DNA of 62,374 nt from Verrucomicrobiales bacterium (GTDB lineage Bacteria; Verrucomicrobiota; Verrucomicrobiia; Limisphaerales; J093): positions 1 to 62,374 of the forward strand of contig JABTUJ010000047.1 in NCBI GenBank assembly GCA_015075445.1, given 5' to 3'. The notes beneath the pieces were generated by a model, which was given only the letters and a program-made list of their open reading frames with translations, had not been told where the DNA came from and made no database searches. The translations under genes and the position numbers were made by a program. Positions 52,220 to 60,692 of this stretch are shown here, piece after piece; position 1 is the first letter of the stretch, and each line of letters opens with the position of its first letter.

Positions 52220-53193
52220 GAAACACCCTCGAAACCCGCCTCGGCATCTTCTTCGCCCTCGCCGTCATCGTCGGGGCCCTCATCCTCGAGACCATCGGCA
52301 GCCTCGACTTCTTCCGCCGCGGCCGCACCGTCAGCGCCCGGTTCGACAACATCCTCGAACTCAAGGTCGGCGACGGCGTCAAGATGGCCGGCAAAGCCAT
52401 CGGCCGCGTCACCGCCATCGAGTTCGCCGACGCGAGGGTGCTCGTCGAGATGAAGATCACTGAGCCCACCGCCGTGATCCGCACCGACAGCCGGGCCACG
52501 ATCAAGTTCAGCGGGCTCATGGGACAGAACTACGTCGCCATCGACTTCGGCCCCGGCAAGGGCGCCGTCATCGACCACACCGGCACCGAGCTCGAGAGCT
52601 ACGCTCAAGCCGACCTCAACGTGCTCCTCTCCCGACTCGAAGGCGCCACCAGCGGCATCCAGAAACTCACGGAGAGCTTCAGCGACTCCAACCTCAGCGA
52701 TGTCCTCCTGCCCTTCACCGACTTCCTCAACGAGAGCAAGCCGCGCCTCCTGAACGTCCTCACCAACGCCGAACGCATCTCCGCCCAGGTGGCCGCCGGC
52801 GAGGGCACGGTGGGCAAGCTCATCTACGAAGACTCCCTCTACACGGCCGCCCTCAGCACCGTCACCAACCTCAGCACCACCGCCGATGACGTCCGCCAAC
52901 TGGTCAGCGATGCCCAGGCCACCGTCGCCGACGTCCGCGCCGGCAAGGGCACCGTCGGCCGCCTGATGACCGACGAAACCCTGTTCGCGGAGGTCACCGA
53001 GGCCGCCACCAACCTTCGGGAGGTCATGCAGAAGATCAACCGCGGCCAGGGCACGGTCGGCAAGGCGATCAACGACGACACCCTCATCAATAACGCCAAG
53101 CTCACCCTCCAGAAACTCGACAAGGCCACCGAAGGCCTCGAAGACCAGGGCCCCCTCACCGTCCTCGGCATCCTCGTCAACCCGCTGTTCTGA
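52216..53193 (+). CDS. mlaD: MlaD/MCE-domain lipid-transport protein
   Basis: A 325-residue protein with one N-terminal membrane helix (about 10-30) and an MCE domain (about 38-120: VSARFDNILELKVGDGVKMAGKAIGRV, IKFSGLMGQNYVAIDFG). The MCE domain forms the lipid tunnel above the MlaFE complex. The C-terminal half is helical with three related segments (GEGTVGKLIYEDSL, GKGTVGRLMTDETL, GQGTVGKAINDDTL) separated by about 60 residues, as in longer MCE proteins. Completes the operon. Confidence 0.94.
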   Translation: MRNTLETRLGIFFALAVIVGALILETIGSLDFFRRGRTVSARFDNILELKVGDGVKMAGKAIGRVTAIEFADARVLVEMKITEPTAVIRTDSRATIKFSGLMGQNYVAIDFGPGKGAVIDHTGTELESYAQADLNVLLSRLEGATSGIQKLTESFSDSNLSDVLLPFTDFLNESKPRLLNVLTNAERISAQVAAGEGTVGKLIYEDSLYTAALSTVTNLSTTADDVRQLVSDAQATVADVRAGKGTVGRLMTDETLFAEVTEAATNLREVMQKINRGQGTVGKAINDDTLINNAKLTLQKLDKATEGLEDQGPLTVLGILVNPLF

Positions 53194-53202
53194 GGGCGCA
53201 GC

Positions 53203-54690
53203 TCACGCGAGGATCGGCTTCACGACGTGGGCCTCCGCGTCCACACCCGTCAGCTTCATGTCCACCCCCTGCCACTTCACCGTGAACCGCCGATGGTCAA
53301 TGCCCAGCAGGTGGAGGATCGTCGCGTGCAGATCGCGCACGTGGACCGGGTCTTCGACAATGTTGTAGCTGAACTCGTCGGTCTCGCCGTGGATCGTCCC
53401 GCCCTTCACCCCGCCGCCCGCCAGCCACATCGTGAAGCAACGGGGGTGATGGTCCCGCCCGTAGTTGTCCTTCGACAACCCGCCCTGGCTGTAGATCGTC
53501 CGGCCAAACTCGCCCCCCCACAGGATCAGCGTGTGCTCGAACAGCCCGCGGGTCTTCAGGTCCTGGATCAGCCCGTACGTGGCCTGGTCAATGTCCTTGC
53601 ACTGCATCGGGAGCCGGCCGCCCACGTTGCCGTGGTGATCCCAGTTGTTCAGGTACACCTGCACGAACCGCACGCCGCGCTCCACCAACCGCCGCGCCAG
53701 CACACAGGTGTAGGCAAACGTGCCCGGCTTCCGGGCTTCCTCGCCGTAGAGTTCGTACGTTGAAGCGGGCTCATTCGCGACCTGCGCCAGCTCGGGCACG
53801 CTCGACTGCATCCGGAACGCCATCTCGAACTGCTGAATCCGCGTGTGCGTCTCGGGATCGCCCACCAGCGCGTAGTTCAGCTCGTTCAACTCCCGCAACC
53901 CGTCGAGCTGGCGACGCCGCACCTCGGCCGGCACGCCCGGCGGGTTGTTGATGAAGAGGATCGGATCGCCCACGCTGCGAAACGACACGCCGGCGTGCTC
54001 GCCGGACAGGAACCCGCTGGACCAGAGCCGCGCGCTGATAGCCTGGATCTGCTCCTTGTTCGTCGGTTCGGCCACCAGCACCACGAACGTCGGCAGATTC
54101 GCGTTCATCGAGCCCAGCCCGTAGCTCACCCACGACCCGATGCACGGGCGCCCGCTGACCATGCTCCCGGTCTGCATGTGGCTGATGGCCGGCTCGTGGT
54201 TGATCGCCTCGGTGTGCATCGACCGGATGAACGCCAGGTCGTCCACGCACTTGGCCGTCAACGGCAACAGCTCGGTGTTCATCCACAATCCACATTCCCC
54301 GGCCTGGCTGAACCGGTACTTCGACGGCGCAATCGGAAAACGCTGCTGCCCCGAGGTCATCGTCGTCAGCCGCTGCCCCATCCGCACCGAGTCCGGCAGG
54401 TCTTTGTCGTACCAGTCCGCCATCACCGGCTTGTAGTCGAACAGGTCCATCTGCGACGGCCCGCCCACCATGTGCAGATAAATCACGTTCTTCACCTTCG
54501 GCGGGAAATGCGGCAGGACCCGCCCCCCCATCCCAGACGCGGTGGCAGGTGAAGCGTCCTTCGCGTCACCCCACAACCGAAACGTGCTGCTCAGCAGCGA
54601 TGTCAGTGCCGCATAGCCCAGGGCATTCTTCCCCCGGGCGAAAAACTGCCGGCGCGTCTCGTAACGAACGTAATCTTGGAACGGGGACAT
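53203..54690 (-). CDS. DUF1501 protein with Tat-type leader
   Basis: A 495-residue protein of the DUF1501 (sulfatase-like) family. The start has TRRQFFARGKNALGYAAL, a twin-arginine signal. Typical blocks follow: HFPPKVKNVIYLHMVGGPSQMDLFDYKP, IAPSKYRFSQAGECGLW, MHTEAINHEPAISHMQTGS, ILWGGEFGRTIYSQGG and DHHPRCFTMWLAGGGVKGG. The last two carry the metal-binding residues expected for alkaline-phosphatase-like folds. Genes of this family are nearly always beside a DUF1553/cytochrome gene in Planctomycetes and Verrucomicrobia, as here. Role is unknown. Confidence 0.94.
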   Translation of the reverse strand: MSPFQDYVRYETRRQFFARGKNALGYAALTSLLSSTFRLWGDAKDASPATASGMGGRVLPHFPPKVKNVIYLHMVGGPSQMDLFDYKPVMADWYDKDLPDSVRMGQRLTTMTSGQQRFPIAPSKYRFSQAGECGLWMNTELLPLTAKCVDDLAFIRSMHTEAINHEPAISHMQTGSMVSGRPCIGSWVSYGLGSMNANLPTFVVLVAEPTNKEQIQAISARLWSSGFLSGEHAGVSFRSVGDPILFINNPPGVPAEVRRRQLDGLRELNELNYALVGDPETHTRIQQFEMAFRMQSSVPELAQVANEPASTYELYGEEARKPGTFAYTCVLARRLVERGVRFVQVYLNNWDHHGNVGGRLPMQCKDIDQATYGLIQDLKTRGLFEHTLILWGGEFGRTIYSQGGLSKDNYGRDHHPRCFTMWLAGGGVKGGTIHGETDEFSYNIVEDPVHVRDLHATILHLLGIDHRRFTVKWQGVDMKLTGVDAEAHVVKPILA

Positions 54691-54724
54691 GGCGGGATCG
54701 AGTCAGGGTTCGGCGGGGCGGATG

Positions 54725-57700
54725 TCACTTGCACAACACTTCGTCCAGGTTCAGCAACTGATTGGCCACCATCGTCAGGGCCGCCAGTTGCGGGGTGGAA
54801 GTCTCGGCCGGGGGCAGGGTGAAACCCACGGCCACCAGCCGCTCCGCCTCCGCCGGCTGCGCGCGGTAGAACGCCTCCAGGTCGGCCAGCGTCCGCGCCA
54901 CGACCTGACGTTCCGCGGGCCGCAGCGGACGCGCGAGCAGACGCTCCGCCAAGTCGTCCAGCGCGGCTTCCGCGGCGCCTTCCGACCGCGCCAGGGCCAG
55001 GCTGGCCAGATGGCGGGCGGCCTCGATGTACTGGGGATCGTTCAAGGTGGCCAAGGCTTGCAGCGGCGTGTTGGTGCGTTCGCGACGCACCGTGCAGACC
55101 TCCCGGCTCGGCGCGTTGAAGATCTCCAGGGCCGGCGGCGGCGCGGCGCGTTTCAGGAACGTGTAAAGACTGCGCCGGTAGAGACCCTCACCGTCGTCGC
55201 GCTCGTAGTAGCGAGTGCCGCTCTCCGGCATCGCCACCGCCTCCCACACCCCTTCCGGCTGATAGGGCTTCACGCTTGGCCCGCCAACCCGCGGCACCAA
55301 CAGCCCGCTCACGGCCAGCGCGTAGTCCCGGACCATTTCGCCGTCCATGCGGAATCGCGGGCCACGACTCAACAGCCGGTTCTCCGGATCCCGCGCGAGC
55401 TTCTCCGGGGTGCTGACCGCGCTCTGGCGATACGTCGCCGAGGTCACCAGCAGGGTCAGCAGGCGCTTCACATCCCACCCGCTTTCCTGGAACTCCACCG
55501 CCAGCCAGTCCAGCAGCGGCTGGTTCACGGGCGCTTCGCCCATCACGCCGAAGTCATCCGCGGTCTTGACCAACCCCACGCCAAAGACCTCCTGCCAAAG
55601 CCGGTTCACCGTGACCCGGGCCGTCAGCGGGTTGTCCGGCGCCACCAGCCAGCGCGCCAGCCCAAGCCGGTTCGTCGGCGACCCCGCCGGGAACGGATGC
55701 AGCGCACCAGGCGTCGCCGCCGTCACCTGCTCGCGCGGCTGATCGTACTGACCCCGGAAGAGGACGTGCGCCGTGGGGAGGGAATCCGGCTTCTCGCGCT
55801 GGATGTGGGTGACCGGACTCCGCCCGCGGATCCGGAAACGCTCGTTCTCCAGGGCCGCCAGTTGACGGCTCGCGCCGCCCCAGCCCTCGTGCTGCGTCAC
55901 GCGGAAGTAGCGCCGCAACACTTCGCGGGAAGCGTTGTTCGTGCTGGCGAAGTCAACGCGGGACAACACCTCCGCCAACCGCGGCGCCACCGCCAGCACC
56001 GCCACTTCCGCCGGATCCACGCGCCGCTGATAGAGCCGCACATCCTGCACCGCCACGCCTTCCAGCTTGTCCCCGCGTTCCCGCTGCCCGAGCCGCAGCG
56101 GAAAGGGCGAGTGGATCGACCCCTCGAGCCGGTCTTGCTCCCGGTTCCCGGCCACTGCCAGACCGTCCACAAACAGCTTCACCCCCTCAGCACGGGTCGA
56201 CCCGTCGTAGGTGACCGCCACGTGATGCCACCTCCCGCGCTCGAGGGACTTCCCCGGCGACCGCACCTTCAACGCCACGGCCGGCCAGCGATGCACCAGA
56301 TGGATGCCAAAGTGGTCGTCCCGCACGAAGAAATCCCAGCCCCGATGCCCCTCCGGTTCGCCGCCCATGCGCCCCAGGATGGCGCCGCCACCCTTGAAGT
56401 CCTCGGGCAGGAAAACCCAGGCCGACGCCGAGAAGGGTTCGGTCGCCTGGAGATCGCCGCGATCGCCCAGCACAAAGCCGTTGTCCGCGGTCAGGATCGG
56501 CGCCGGCCCGAGCACGCCTCCTCGCCACTCGATCTGCGTGGGTCCGCCGAACTCGACGCGCTGCCGCCCCACCCGTCCCGTCACCCGCGTCCCCTCCCCT
56601 TCCGTCAGCGGCAGCCGCAGCACCTCGCCGCCCAGACTCACCCGCGCGGGCAGACGACGGGGTCGAACCGACGTCACCCAGTTCGTGAACGCGACATCAG
56701 CCGCCTCGACCTGCCCCTCCCGCGCCCGGCGCGCCGCCTCGATCTCTGCCGGCAGGGCCTTCCAGCGCGTGCGTTCCTCGTCCGTCTGCGGCACCACCAT
56801 GTACAGGTCGCCCTCCCGCCAGTTCCGGTCGAACCCGGTCTGCTGCGTGTTCCGATAGAACGCCGCGAGCGAGTAGAAGTCCTTCGTCGTGAACGGATCG
56901 AACTTGTGGTCGTGGCAGGCTCCGCAGTTCGTGGTCAGGCCGAGGAAGACCCAGCCCGTCGTCGTCACCCGGTCGTTCGCGTAGTTGGCCAGGTTCTCCT
57001 CCTCGATGGTCCCGCCTTCGTTGGTGGTCATGTTGCACCGCTGAAAGCCCGTGGCGACCATCTGGTCGTCCGTGGGGTTGTCGAGGAGATCCCCGGCGAG
57101 CTGCTCCACGACGAACTGGTCGAAGGGTTGGTTGCGGTTGAAGGCCCGGATCACCCAGTCCCGATACGGCCACATCTCGCGATAGTTGTCGAAGTGCAGT
57201 CCGTGGGTGTCGGCATAGCGCGCGGCATCCAGCCAGTAGCGCGCGCGGTGTTCGCCGTAGTGGGGCGAGGCCAGCAACGCCTGCACGTAGCGCTCGTAGG
57301 CCTCCGGGGTGGTGTCCTCCAGAAACCGCTGCACGGCCTCCGGCGCCGGCGGCAGGCCCGTGAGATCCAACGCCAACCGGCGGGCGAGCGCGCGAGGATC
57401 CGCCTCCGGCGCGGGCGCCAAACCCGTCGCTTCGAGTCCGGCGAGGATGAACGCGTCCACCGGATTGCGCACCCACTCCGCGCCGTGCGCCACCGGGGGA
57501 TCCGGACGCGTGGGCTTCACGAACGCCCAGTGTCCCTGCCACGGAGCACCGGCCAGGATCCACTGCTCGATCAGCCGCTTCTGCTCCGGCTCGAGCTTCT
57601 TGTGGGACTCCGGGGGCGGCATCAGGTCATCCGGGTCCTCGGTCACGATGCGCTTCCACAGCGTGCTGCGCGACGGATCGCCGGGCATCACGGTGGCCGG

Positions 57701-57961
57701 GCGCCGGGCGGTCGGTTCAAACAAGCCCTCGCGCGTATCGAGGCGCAACCCCGCCTTGCGGGCGGCGGGGTCCGGCCCGTGGCAGGCCAGGCAATTCTCC
57801 GCAAGGAGGGGTTGGATGTCGCGGGCGAACTGGATCGCGCCCGGCCCGGCCGCCCGCAACGGCCCGGGGGCACCTACGGCCACCGCGGCGAGGAGGACCG
57901 CCCAGCGCCGGCCCCGGATCACGGCCCGTATCGTCCGCAGCAACTGAATAGACTGATTCAT
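54725..57961 (-). CDS. PSCyt1/DUF1549/DUF1553 protein with LamG-like domain
   Basis: A 1078-residue secreted protein from ATG 57961 with a signal peptide. Near the N-terminus C57-x-x-C-H61 (ENCLACHGPDP) is a haem-binding site of the Planctomycete-cytochrome-C type. DUF1549 follows (VDAFILAGLEATGLAPAPEADPRALARRLALDLTGLPP...YWLDAARYADTHGLHFDNYREMWPYRDWVI). A LamG-like jelly roll is in the middle (near 500-600) and DUF1553 at the end (LARWLVAPDNPLTARVTVNRLWQEVFG, TPLQALATLNDPQYIEAARHLA). The gene is followed by the DUF1501 gene after 34 bp, probably one transcript. Thought to act in polysaccharide or sulfated-glycan use, but not demonstrated. Confidence 0.93.
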   Translation of the reverse strand: MNQSIQLLRTIRAVIRGRRWAVLLAAVAVGAPGPLRAAGPGAIQFARDIQPLLAENCLACHGPDPAARKAGLRLDTREGLFEPTARRPATVMPGDPSRSTLWKRIVTEDPDDLMPPPESHKKLEPEQKRLIEQWILAGAPWQGHWAFVKPTRPDPPVAHGAEWVRNPVDAFILAGLEATGLAPAPEADPRALARRLALDLTGLPPAPEAVQRFLEDTTPEAYERYVQALLASPHYGEHRARYWLDAARYADTHGLHFDNYREMWPYRDWVIRAFNRNQPFDQFVVEQLAGDLLDNPTDDQMVATGFQRCNMTTNEGGTIEEENLANYANDRVTTTGWVFLGLTTNCGACHDHKFDPFTTKDFYSLAAFYRNTQQTGFDRNWREGDLYMVVPQTDEERTRWKALPAEIEAARRAREGQVEAADVAFTNWVTSVRPRRLPARVSLGGEVLRLPLTEGEGTRVTGRVGRQRVEFGGPTQIEWRGGVLGPAPILTADNGFVLGDRGDLQATEPFSASAWVFLPEDFKGGGAILGRMGGEPEGHRGWDFFVRDDHFGIHLVHRWPAVALKVRSPGKSLERGRWHHVAVTYDGSTRAEGVKLFVDGLAVAGNREQDRLEGSIHSPFPLRLGQRERGDKLEGVAVQDVRLYQRRVDPAEVAVLAVAPRLAEVLSRVDFASTNNASREVLRRYFRVTQHEGWGGASRQLAALENERFRIRGRSPVTHIQREKPDSLPTAHVLFRGQYDQPREQVTAATPGALHPFPAGSPTNRLGLARWLVAPDNPLTARVTVNRLWQEVFGVGLVKTADDFGVMGEAPVNQPLLDWLAVEFQESGWDVKRLLTLLVTSATYRQSAVSTPEKLARDPENRLLSRGPRFRMDGEMVRDYALAVSGLLVPRVGGPSVKPYQPEGVWEAVAMPESGTRYYERDDGEGLYRRSLYTFLKRAAPPPALEIFNAPSREVCTVRRERTNTPLQALATLNDPQYIEAARHLASLALARSEGAAEAALDDLAERLLARPLRPAERQVVARTLADLEAFYRAQPAEAERLVAVGFTLPPAETSTPQLAALTMVANQLLNLDEVLCK

Positions 57962-58362
57962 GGAGCTAACGGCCGGCACTGTGGCGTCCCCCAGCGCCCT
58001 TGGCCAATGAAAACGGTCCGGTTGGCCACCCGACTCCCGGCGCTTGCACGGCATGATCCGGGTGCGTTGGCCCGTGCGCTCGCCGCGGGCCATGCGACTC
58101 CCATTCCGCGTTTGGATTACGGCTTGACCTGCCCACCGTGCTGTCGACACTCCCGCTGGTAGGTCACACAGCCGAGCGCCATGCGATCACCCACCGACAG
58201 GGTCGGCATTGCGTGCCCAGCACAGGCAGGCAGCAGCGGGGCCGGCCCACGGCCTTGCTCCGCTCGTCCCCTCCTCCTGCGGAGCTTCCACCCTCGGTTA
58301 CTTCGCCCCGGTGGCAAGCCACCCTCCCTGCCCCTAAGGCCCCGCCCCGCCCCTCGCTCGCC
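57962..58362. other. Non-coding left flank of the cassette array
   Basis: No convincing gene or RNA was found between the PSCyt1 gene and the first attC-like site. A GTTAGAC core that would pair with the first site's R'' (GTCTAAC) was not found, so an upstream cassette, if any, has lost its start. Confidence 0.6.
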
Positions 58363-58440
58363 GTCTAACGGGTCAAGTCGAGCCCAACGGCTGCTCTTGA
58401 CCGTTCGGGCAGCATCTCGACTGCCGATATATCGTTATGC
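58363..58440 (+). other. attC-like site a
   Basis: R'' GTCTAAC (58363) and R' GTTATGC (58434) flank internal arms AAGTCGAG and CTCGACTGC, with the longer left arm having extra bases, and a central stem (GCCCAACGG / CCGTTCGGGC). 78 bp. Confidence 0.8.
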
Positions 58441-58468
58441 CATTTGTGGTCGCCACTAAGCGAAGGCG

Positions 58469-58918
58469 GTGGTTGGTCATGGGGGAGCCATCTTGCTGGT
58501 CCTCCTGTTATTCGTGCCACTGCCACTTCCAATTCGCGATCGCCACAGGGAGGCGGCCGTCTGTCATGCCCTGGATGCATTACTCGTGGGAGATCGTGTG
58601 CTGAGTAATCAAGGATTCCGACCCCTTCATGATTGGTCAATCGTCAGCTCACGCCGGTCGTCTCTCTACTTCACCAACGGCACTGATGTGAGCCAACGGG
58701 TGTTTCTGAGCCGTGGTCTCAGGCCAGTCGCAGATACCAGGAAACTGAACGTTGACCGTGGAGATGTCATTGTTGCATTTGCACCTTGGCGGGGCGGCGG
58801 GCGATCCCTCCAGTTCAGTTACGCCTTCGGCAGCTTGGGAGCTCAAGGATACGAGCTCAGAATTTACAGGAGCTTGCTGGTGACGTACTCAGTCTTTCAC
58901 CATCGGTTGGTTTCATGA
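58469..58918 (+). CDS. Hypothetical cassette protein
   Basis: A 149-residue protein from GTG 58469, filling cassette 1 (58435-59013) and ending 1-2 bp before the next R''. It begins with a hydrophobic segment (GAILLVLLLFVPLPLPI), then a mixed sequence with lower G+C than the neighbours (VGDRVLSNQGFRPLHDWSIVSSRRSSLYFTNGTDVSQRVFLS). The first part could be a signal peptide or anchor. No family recognised. Its position in a cassette and the codon change argue for acquisition by transfer. Confidence 0.65.
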   Translation: MVGHGGAILLVLLLFVPLPLPIRDRHREAAVCHALDALLVGDRVLSNQGFRPLHDWSIVSSRRSSLYFTNGTDVSQRVFLSRGLRPVADTRKLNVDRGDVIVAFAPWRGGGRSLQFSYAFGSLGAQGYELRIYRSLLVTYSVFHHRLVS

Positions 58919-58919
58919 G

Positions 58920-59019
58920 GCATAACAGCCTGTCCAGCGAACGGGATCCAGCCGAGTCGCCCGGCCAGGAATCGAGCGTCTGCCACGGCTGGCTCCCGTA
59001 GCTGACCTTTGCGTTCGAC
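58920..59019 (+). other. attC-like site b
   Basis: R'' GCATAAC (58920) is the reverse complement of site a's R'. Internal arms CAGCGAACGGGATCCAGCCG and CGGCTGGCTCCCGTAGCTG pair except for one extra base in the left arm, as in known attC sites. R' is GTTCGAC (59013). 100 bp. Confidence 0.88.
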
Positions 59020-59388
59020 ATGATGGGTAATCGAATGTTGGCAGGTTCTCACAGAAGGCAACGAAGGCCGAAGACCGGCGGGAGCCGGTAACCCCAAGGC
59101 TTCGTTGCCTTCGTTACCTTCTGTGGGTTTCCCGATTCGGGAGGACGTCCCCCCGGCAGCGCCCGACGCCGAGCTCCGCCCAGGGGAGCTCTGGAAGGTC
59201 GCCACCCAGTGCTTGATCCAACGTCCCGCGGGCCGGAGGGCCTGGCGCGGGCGGGGCCCGTCCGGCTTGGTCAAGCAGTGGACGAGGACAGCCGAGGGCC
59301 GCCGGCCTGAGGGTGATGCATGCAGCGGACGACGCGCCCGGCTTTCCTCCGGTGCGTGTTCGTTTCGTGCTCAGTCGGACCCCATCCC
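59014..59388. other. Cassette 2 interior without a clear gene
   Basis: About 375 bp (cassette 2 runs to 59508) with no frame that looks like a gene. An inverted repeat at 59050-59125 occupies its first part. Confidence 0.6.
59050..59125. repeat. Inverted repeat inside cassette 2
   Basis: CACAGAAGGCAACGAAGGC (59050-59068) pairs with GCCTTCGTTACCTTCTGTG (59107-59125) at 18 of 19 positions. A smaller CCGG..CCGG stem lies in the loop. It is not part of the attC structure. Confidence 0.85.
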
Positions 59389-59514
59389 GTCGAACCACGC
59401 GGTCGACACGAACCGCCGCCCCGCAGGTCCGCTCGAGGCGAGTCCGCAGTCCGGAGGGTCCTTGTGCGGCCGAGCGTTGTCCCCGGCGGCGGTCGCTTCA
59501 CCTCATCGTTCGCC
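59389..59514 (+). other. attC-like site c
   Basis: 126 bp. R'' GTCGAAC (59389) pairs with site b's R'. L'' CGAACCGCCGCC (59409) pairs with L' GGCGGCGGTCG (59485) with one extra A in L''. R' is GTTCGCC (59508). Confidence 0.9.
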
Positions 59515-59570
59515 TAAAAGGGATTGAGGCGGATGTTGCGTGGTGTGGGCCGGGAAGTTATCGTCGGACC

Positions 59571-59786
59571 ATGAAATTGCAGGACATCGAGCGGCAAGCA
59601 CATGAACTGAATGCGCAGGACCGCGCGACGCTTGTGCTCTCCCTCATCGAGACCTTCGGGGTGCCCGATGCAGGAGTTCCAGACCATGAGGTGGACCAGC
59701 GCGATACGGCGCTGGACAGCGGATCGGTAGAGCCGATTCTCCACGAGGAATTCGTTCGGCGAGTTCAGGAAGAGCGCGGACGATGA
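59571..59786 (+). CDS. Antitoxin, addiction-module protein family
   Basis: A 71-residue acidic protein: LQDIERQAHELNAQDRATLVLSLIETFG, then a linker, ILHEEFVRRVQEERGR. The length, helix pattern and gene position (overlapping the following toxin start by ATGA) fit the small antitoxins annotated as addiction module proteins that pair with RelE/ParE toxins. It presumably neutralises the toxin by binding. Cassette 3. Confidence 0.82.
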   Translation: MKLQDIERQAHELNAQDRATLVLSLIETFGVPDAGVPDHEVDQRDTALDSGSVEPILHEEFVRRVQEERGR

Positions 59787-60073
59787 GGGTGGCGTACCAT
59801 CCCGCGGTTCAGCGGGACGTCAGCCGCATCCTGCGGTACTATGACAGAATTTCGCCTCGATTGGGAGACGCGTTTTGGGAGGAATTACTGGCGACCATTG
59901 AGGTCGCAGCCGGCGCACCGGGCAGATTTCATCCGGTCGACCCTGGGCGCCGTCGGGCCAATCTGAAACGGTTTCCGTATCATTTTCTGTACCGGATCAT
60001 GCCTCAGGGTATTCGAGTGCTGGTAGTTCGACACCACGAAAGGCATCCCAGCTATGGCAAACGGAGGATGTGA
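59783..60073 (+). CDS. RelE/ParE-superfamily toxin
   Basis: A 96-residue basic protein: MRVAYHPAVQRDVSRILRYYDRISPRLGDAFWEELLATIEVAAGAPGRF is the usual two helices after the first strand. LKRFPYHFLYRIMPQGIRVLVVRHHERHPSYGKRR matches the final strands and C-terminal basic residues of RelE/ParE folds. ATG 59783 overlaps the antitoxin stop. Its own stop is directly followed by the R'' of the next attC. Confidence 0.9.
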   Translation: MRVAYHPAVQRDVSRILRYYDRISPRLGDAFWEELLATIEVAAGAPGRFHPVDPGRRRANLKRFPYHFLYRIMPQGIRVLVVRHHERHPSYGKRRM

Positions 60074-60199
60074 GGCGAACCATTCGGTCGAGGCGAACCG
60101 CCGCCCCGCTGCTGCGCTCCGCGTTGGCAGCCAGTTCGGATCGCGCTTCTGCGCTCGACCCCGTCTGCCGGCGGCGGTCGCTTCACCTCGTCGTTCGGC
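60074..60199 (+). other. attC-like site d
   Basis: 126 bp, same layout as site c. R'' GGCGAAC (60074) pairs with site c's R'. L'' GCGAACCGCCGCC (60093) and L' CGGCGGCGGTCG (60169) again differ by one extra A. R' is GTTCGGC (60193). The internal pairing is good but R'' is not complementary to its own R', as expected when those belong to different cassettes. Confidence 0.92.
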
Positions 60200-60248
60200 A
60201 TGACAGATCCACGCTGGCCATGATCTCTGCGCGTGGTACCCTCCGGAC

Positions 60249-60455
60249 GTGAGCACGTTTACCGCAGTCGTGGAGCGATGCCCGGACACCGGGCTGTACG
60301 TGGGATACATCCCCGGGCTGCCCGGTGGCCACAGCCAGGGGGGAACACTGGAGGAATTGCGTGAGAACCTGGCCGAGGTGATCCGCATGCTGCAGCAAGA
60401 CGGCGATCTGGTGATCGAATCGGAATTCGTTGGCACTCAGACCCTAACCGTATAG
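60249..60455 (+). CDS. hicB: HicB-family antitoxin
   Basis: A 68-residue HicB antitoxin from GTG 60249. It has the typical RNase-H-like pseudofold: FTAVVERCPDTGLYVGYIPGLPGGHSQGGTLEELRENLAEVIRML. No extra DNA-binding domain, so it belongs to the short form. It is located 7 bp before hicA. Together they make cassette 4. Confidence 0.92.
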   Translation: MSTFTAVVERCPDTGLYVGYIPGLPGGHSQGGTLEELRENLAEVIRMLQQDGDLVIESEFVGTQTLTV

Positions 60456-60462
60456 CGAGACG

Positions 60463-60687
60463 ATGCCCCGCTTGCCGGTTCTGAAGCCGCGGGAGGTGAT
60501 CGCCATCTTGCAGGGACTTGGCTTCGTCCAGATTCGCCAACGCGGATCACACCGCCAGTTCCGGCACGCGGATGGGCGACAGACGACGGTACCGGATCAC
60601 CGGGGCCGGGATCTCTCCCCGATACTGCTCCGGCAGATCGCCCGAGACATCGGGATGACTCCGGAGGACCTGATCAAAGACCGGTGA
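60463..60687 (+). CDS. hicA: HicA-family mRNA interferase toxin
   Basis: A 74-residue HicA: LKPREVIAILQGLGFVQIRQRGSHRQFRHADGRQTTVPDHRGRDLSPILLRQIARDIGM. The dsRBD-like fold includes the catalytic His in GSHRQF. HicA cuts mRNA and tmRNA in E. coli. Its stop is 5 bp before R'' of site e. Confidence 0.95.
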   Translation: MPRLPVLKPREVIAILQGLGFVQIRQRGSHRQFRHADGRQTTVPDHRGRDLSPILLRQIARDIGMTPEDLIKDR

Positions 60688-60692
60688 CGAGG

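Noticed and set aside
59105..59527. A plus-strand reading frame inside cassette 2
   Set aside because: It runs through the inverted repeat and attC site c with atypical composition, and the minus-strand alternatives are just as long.
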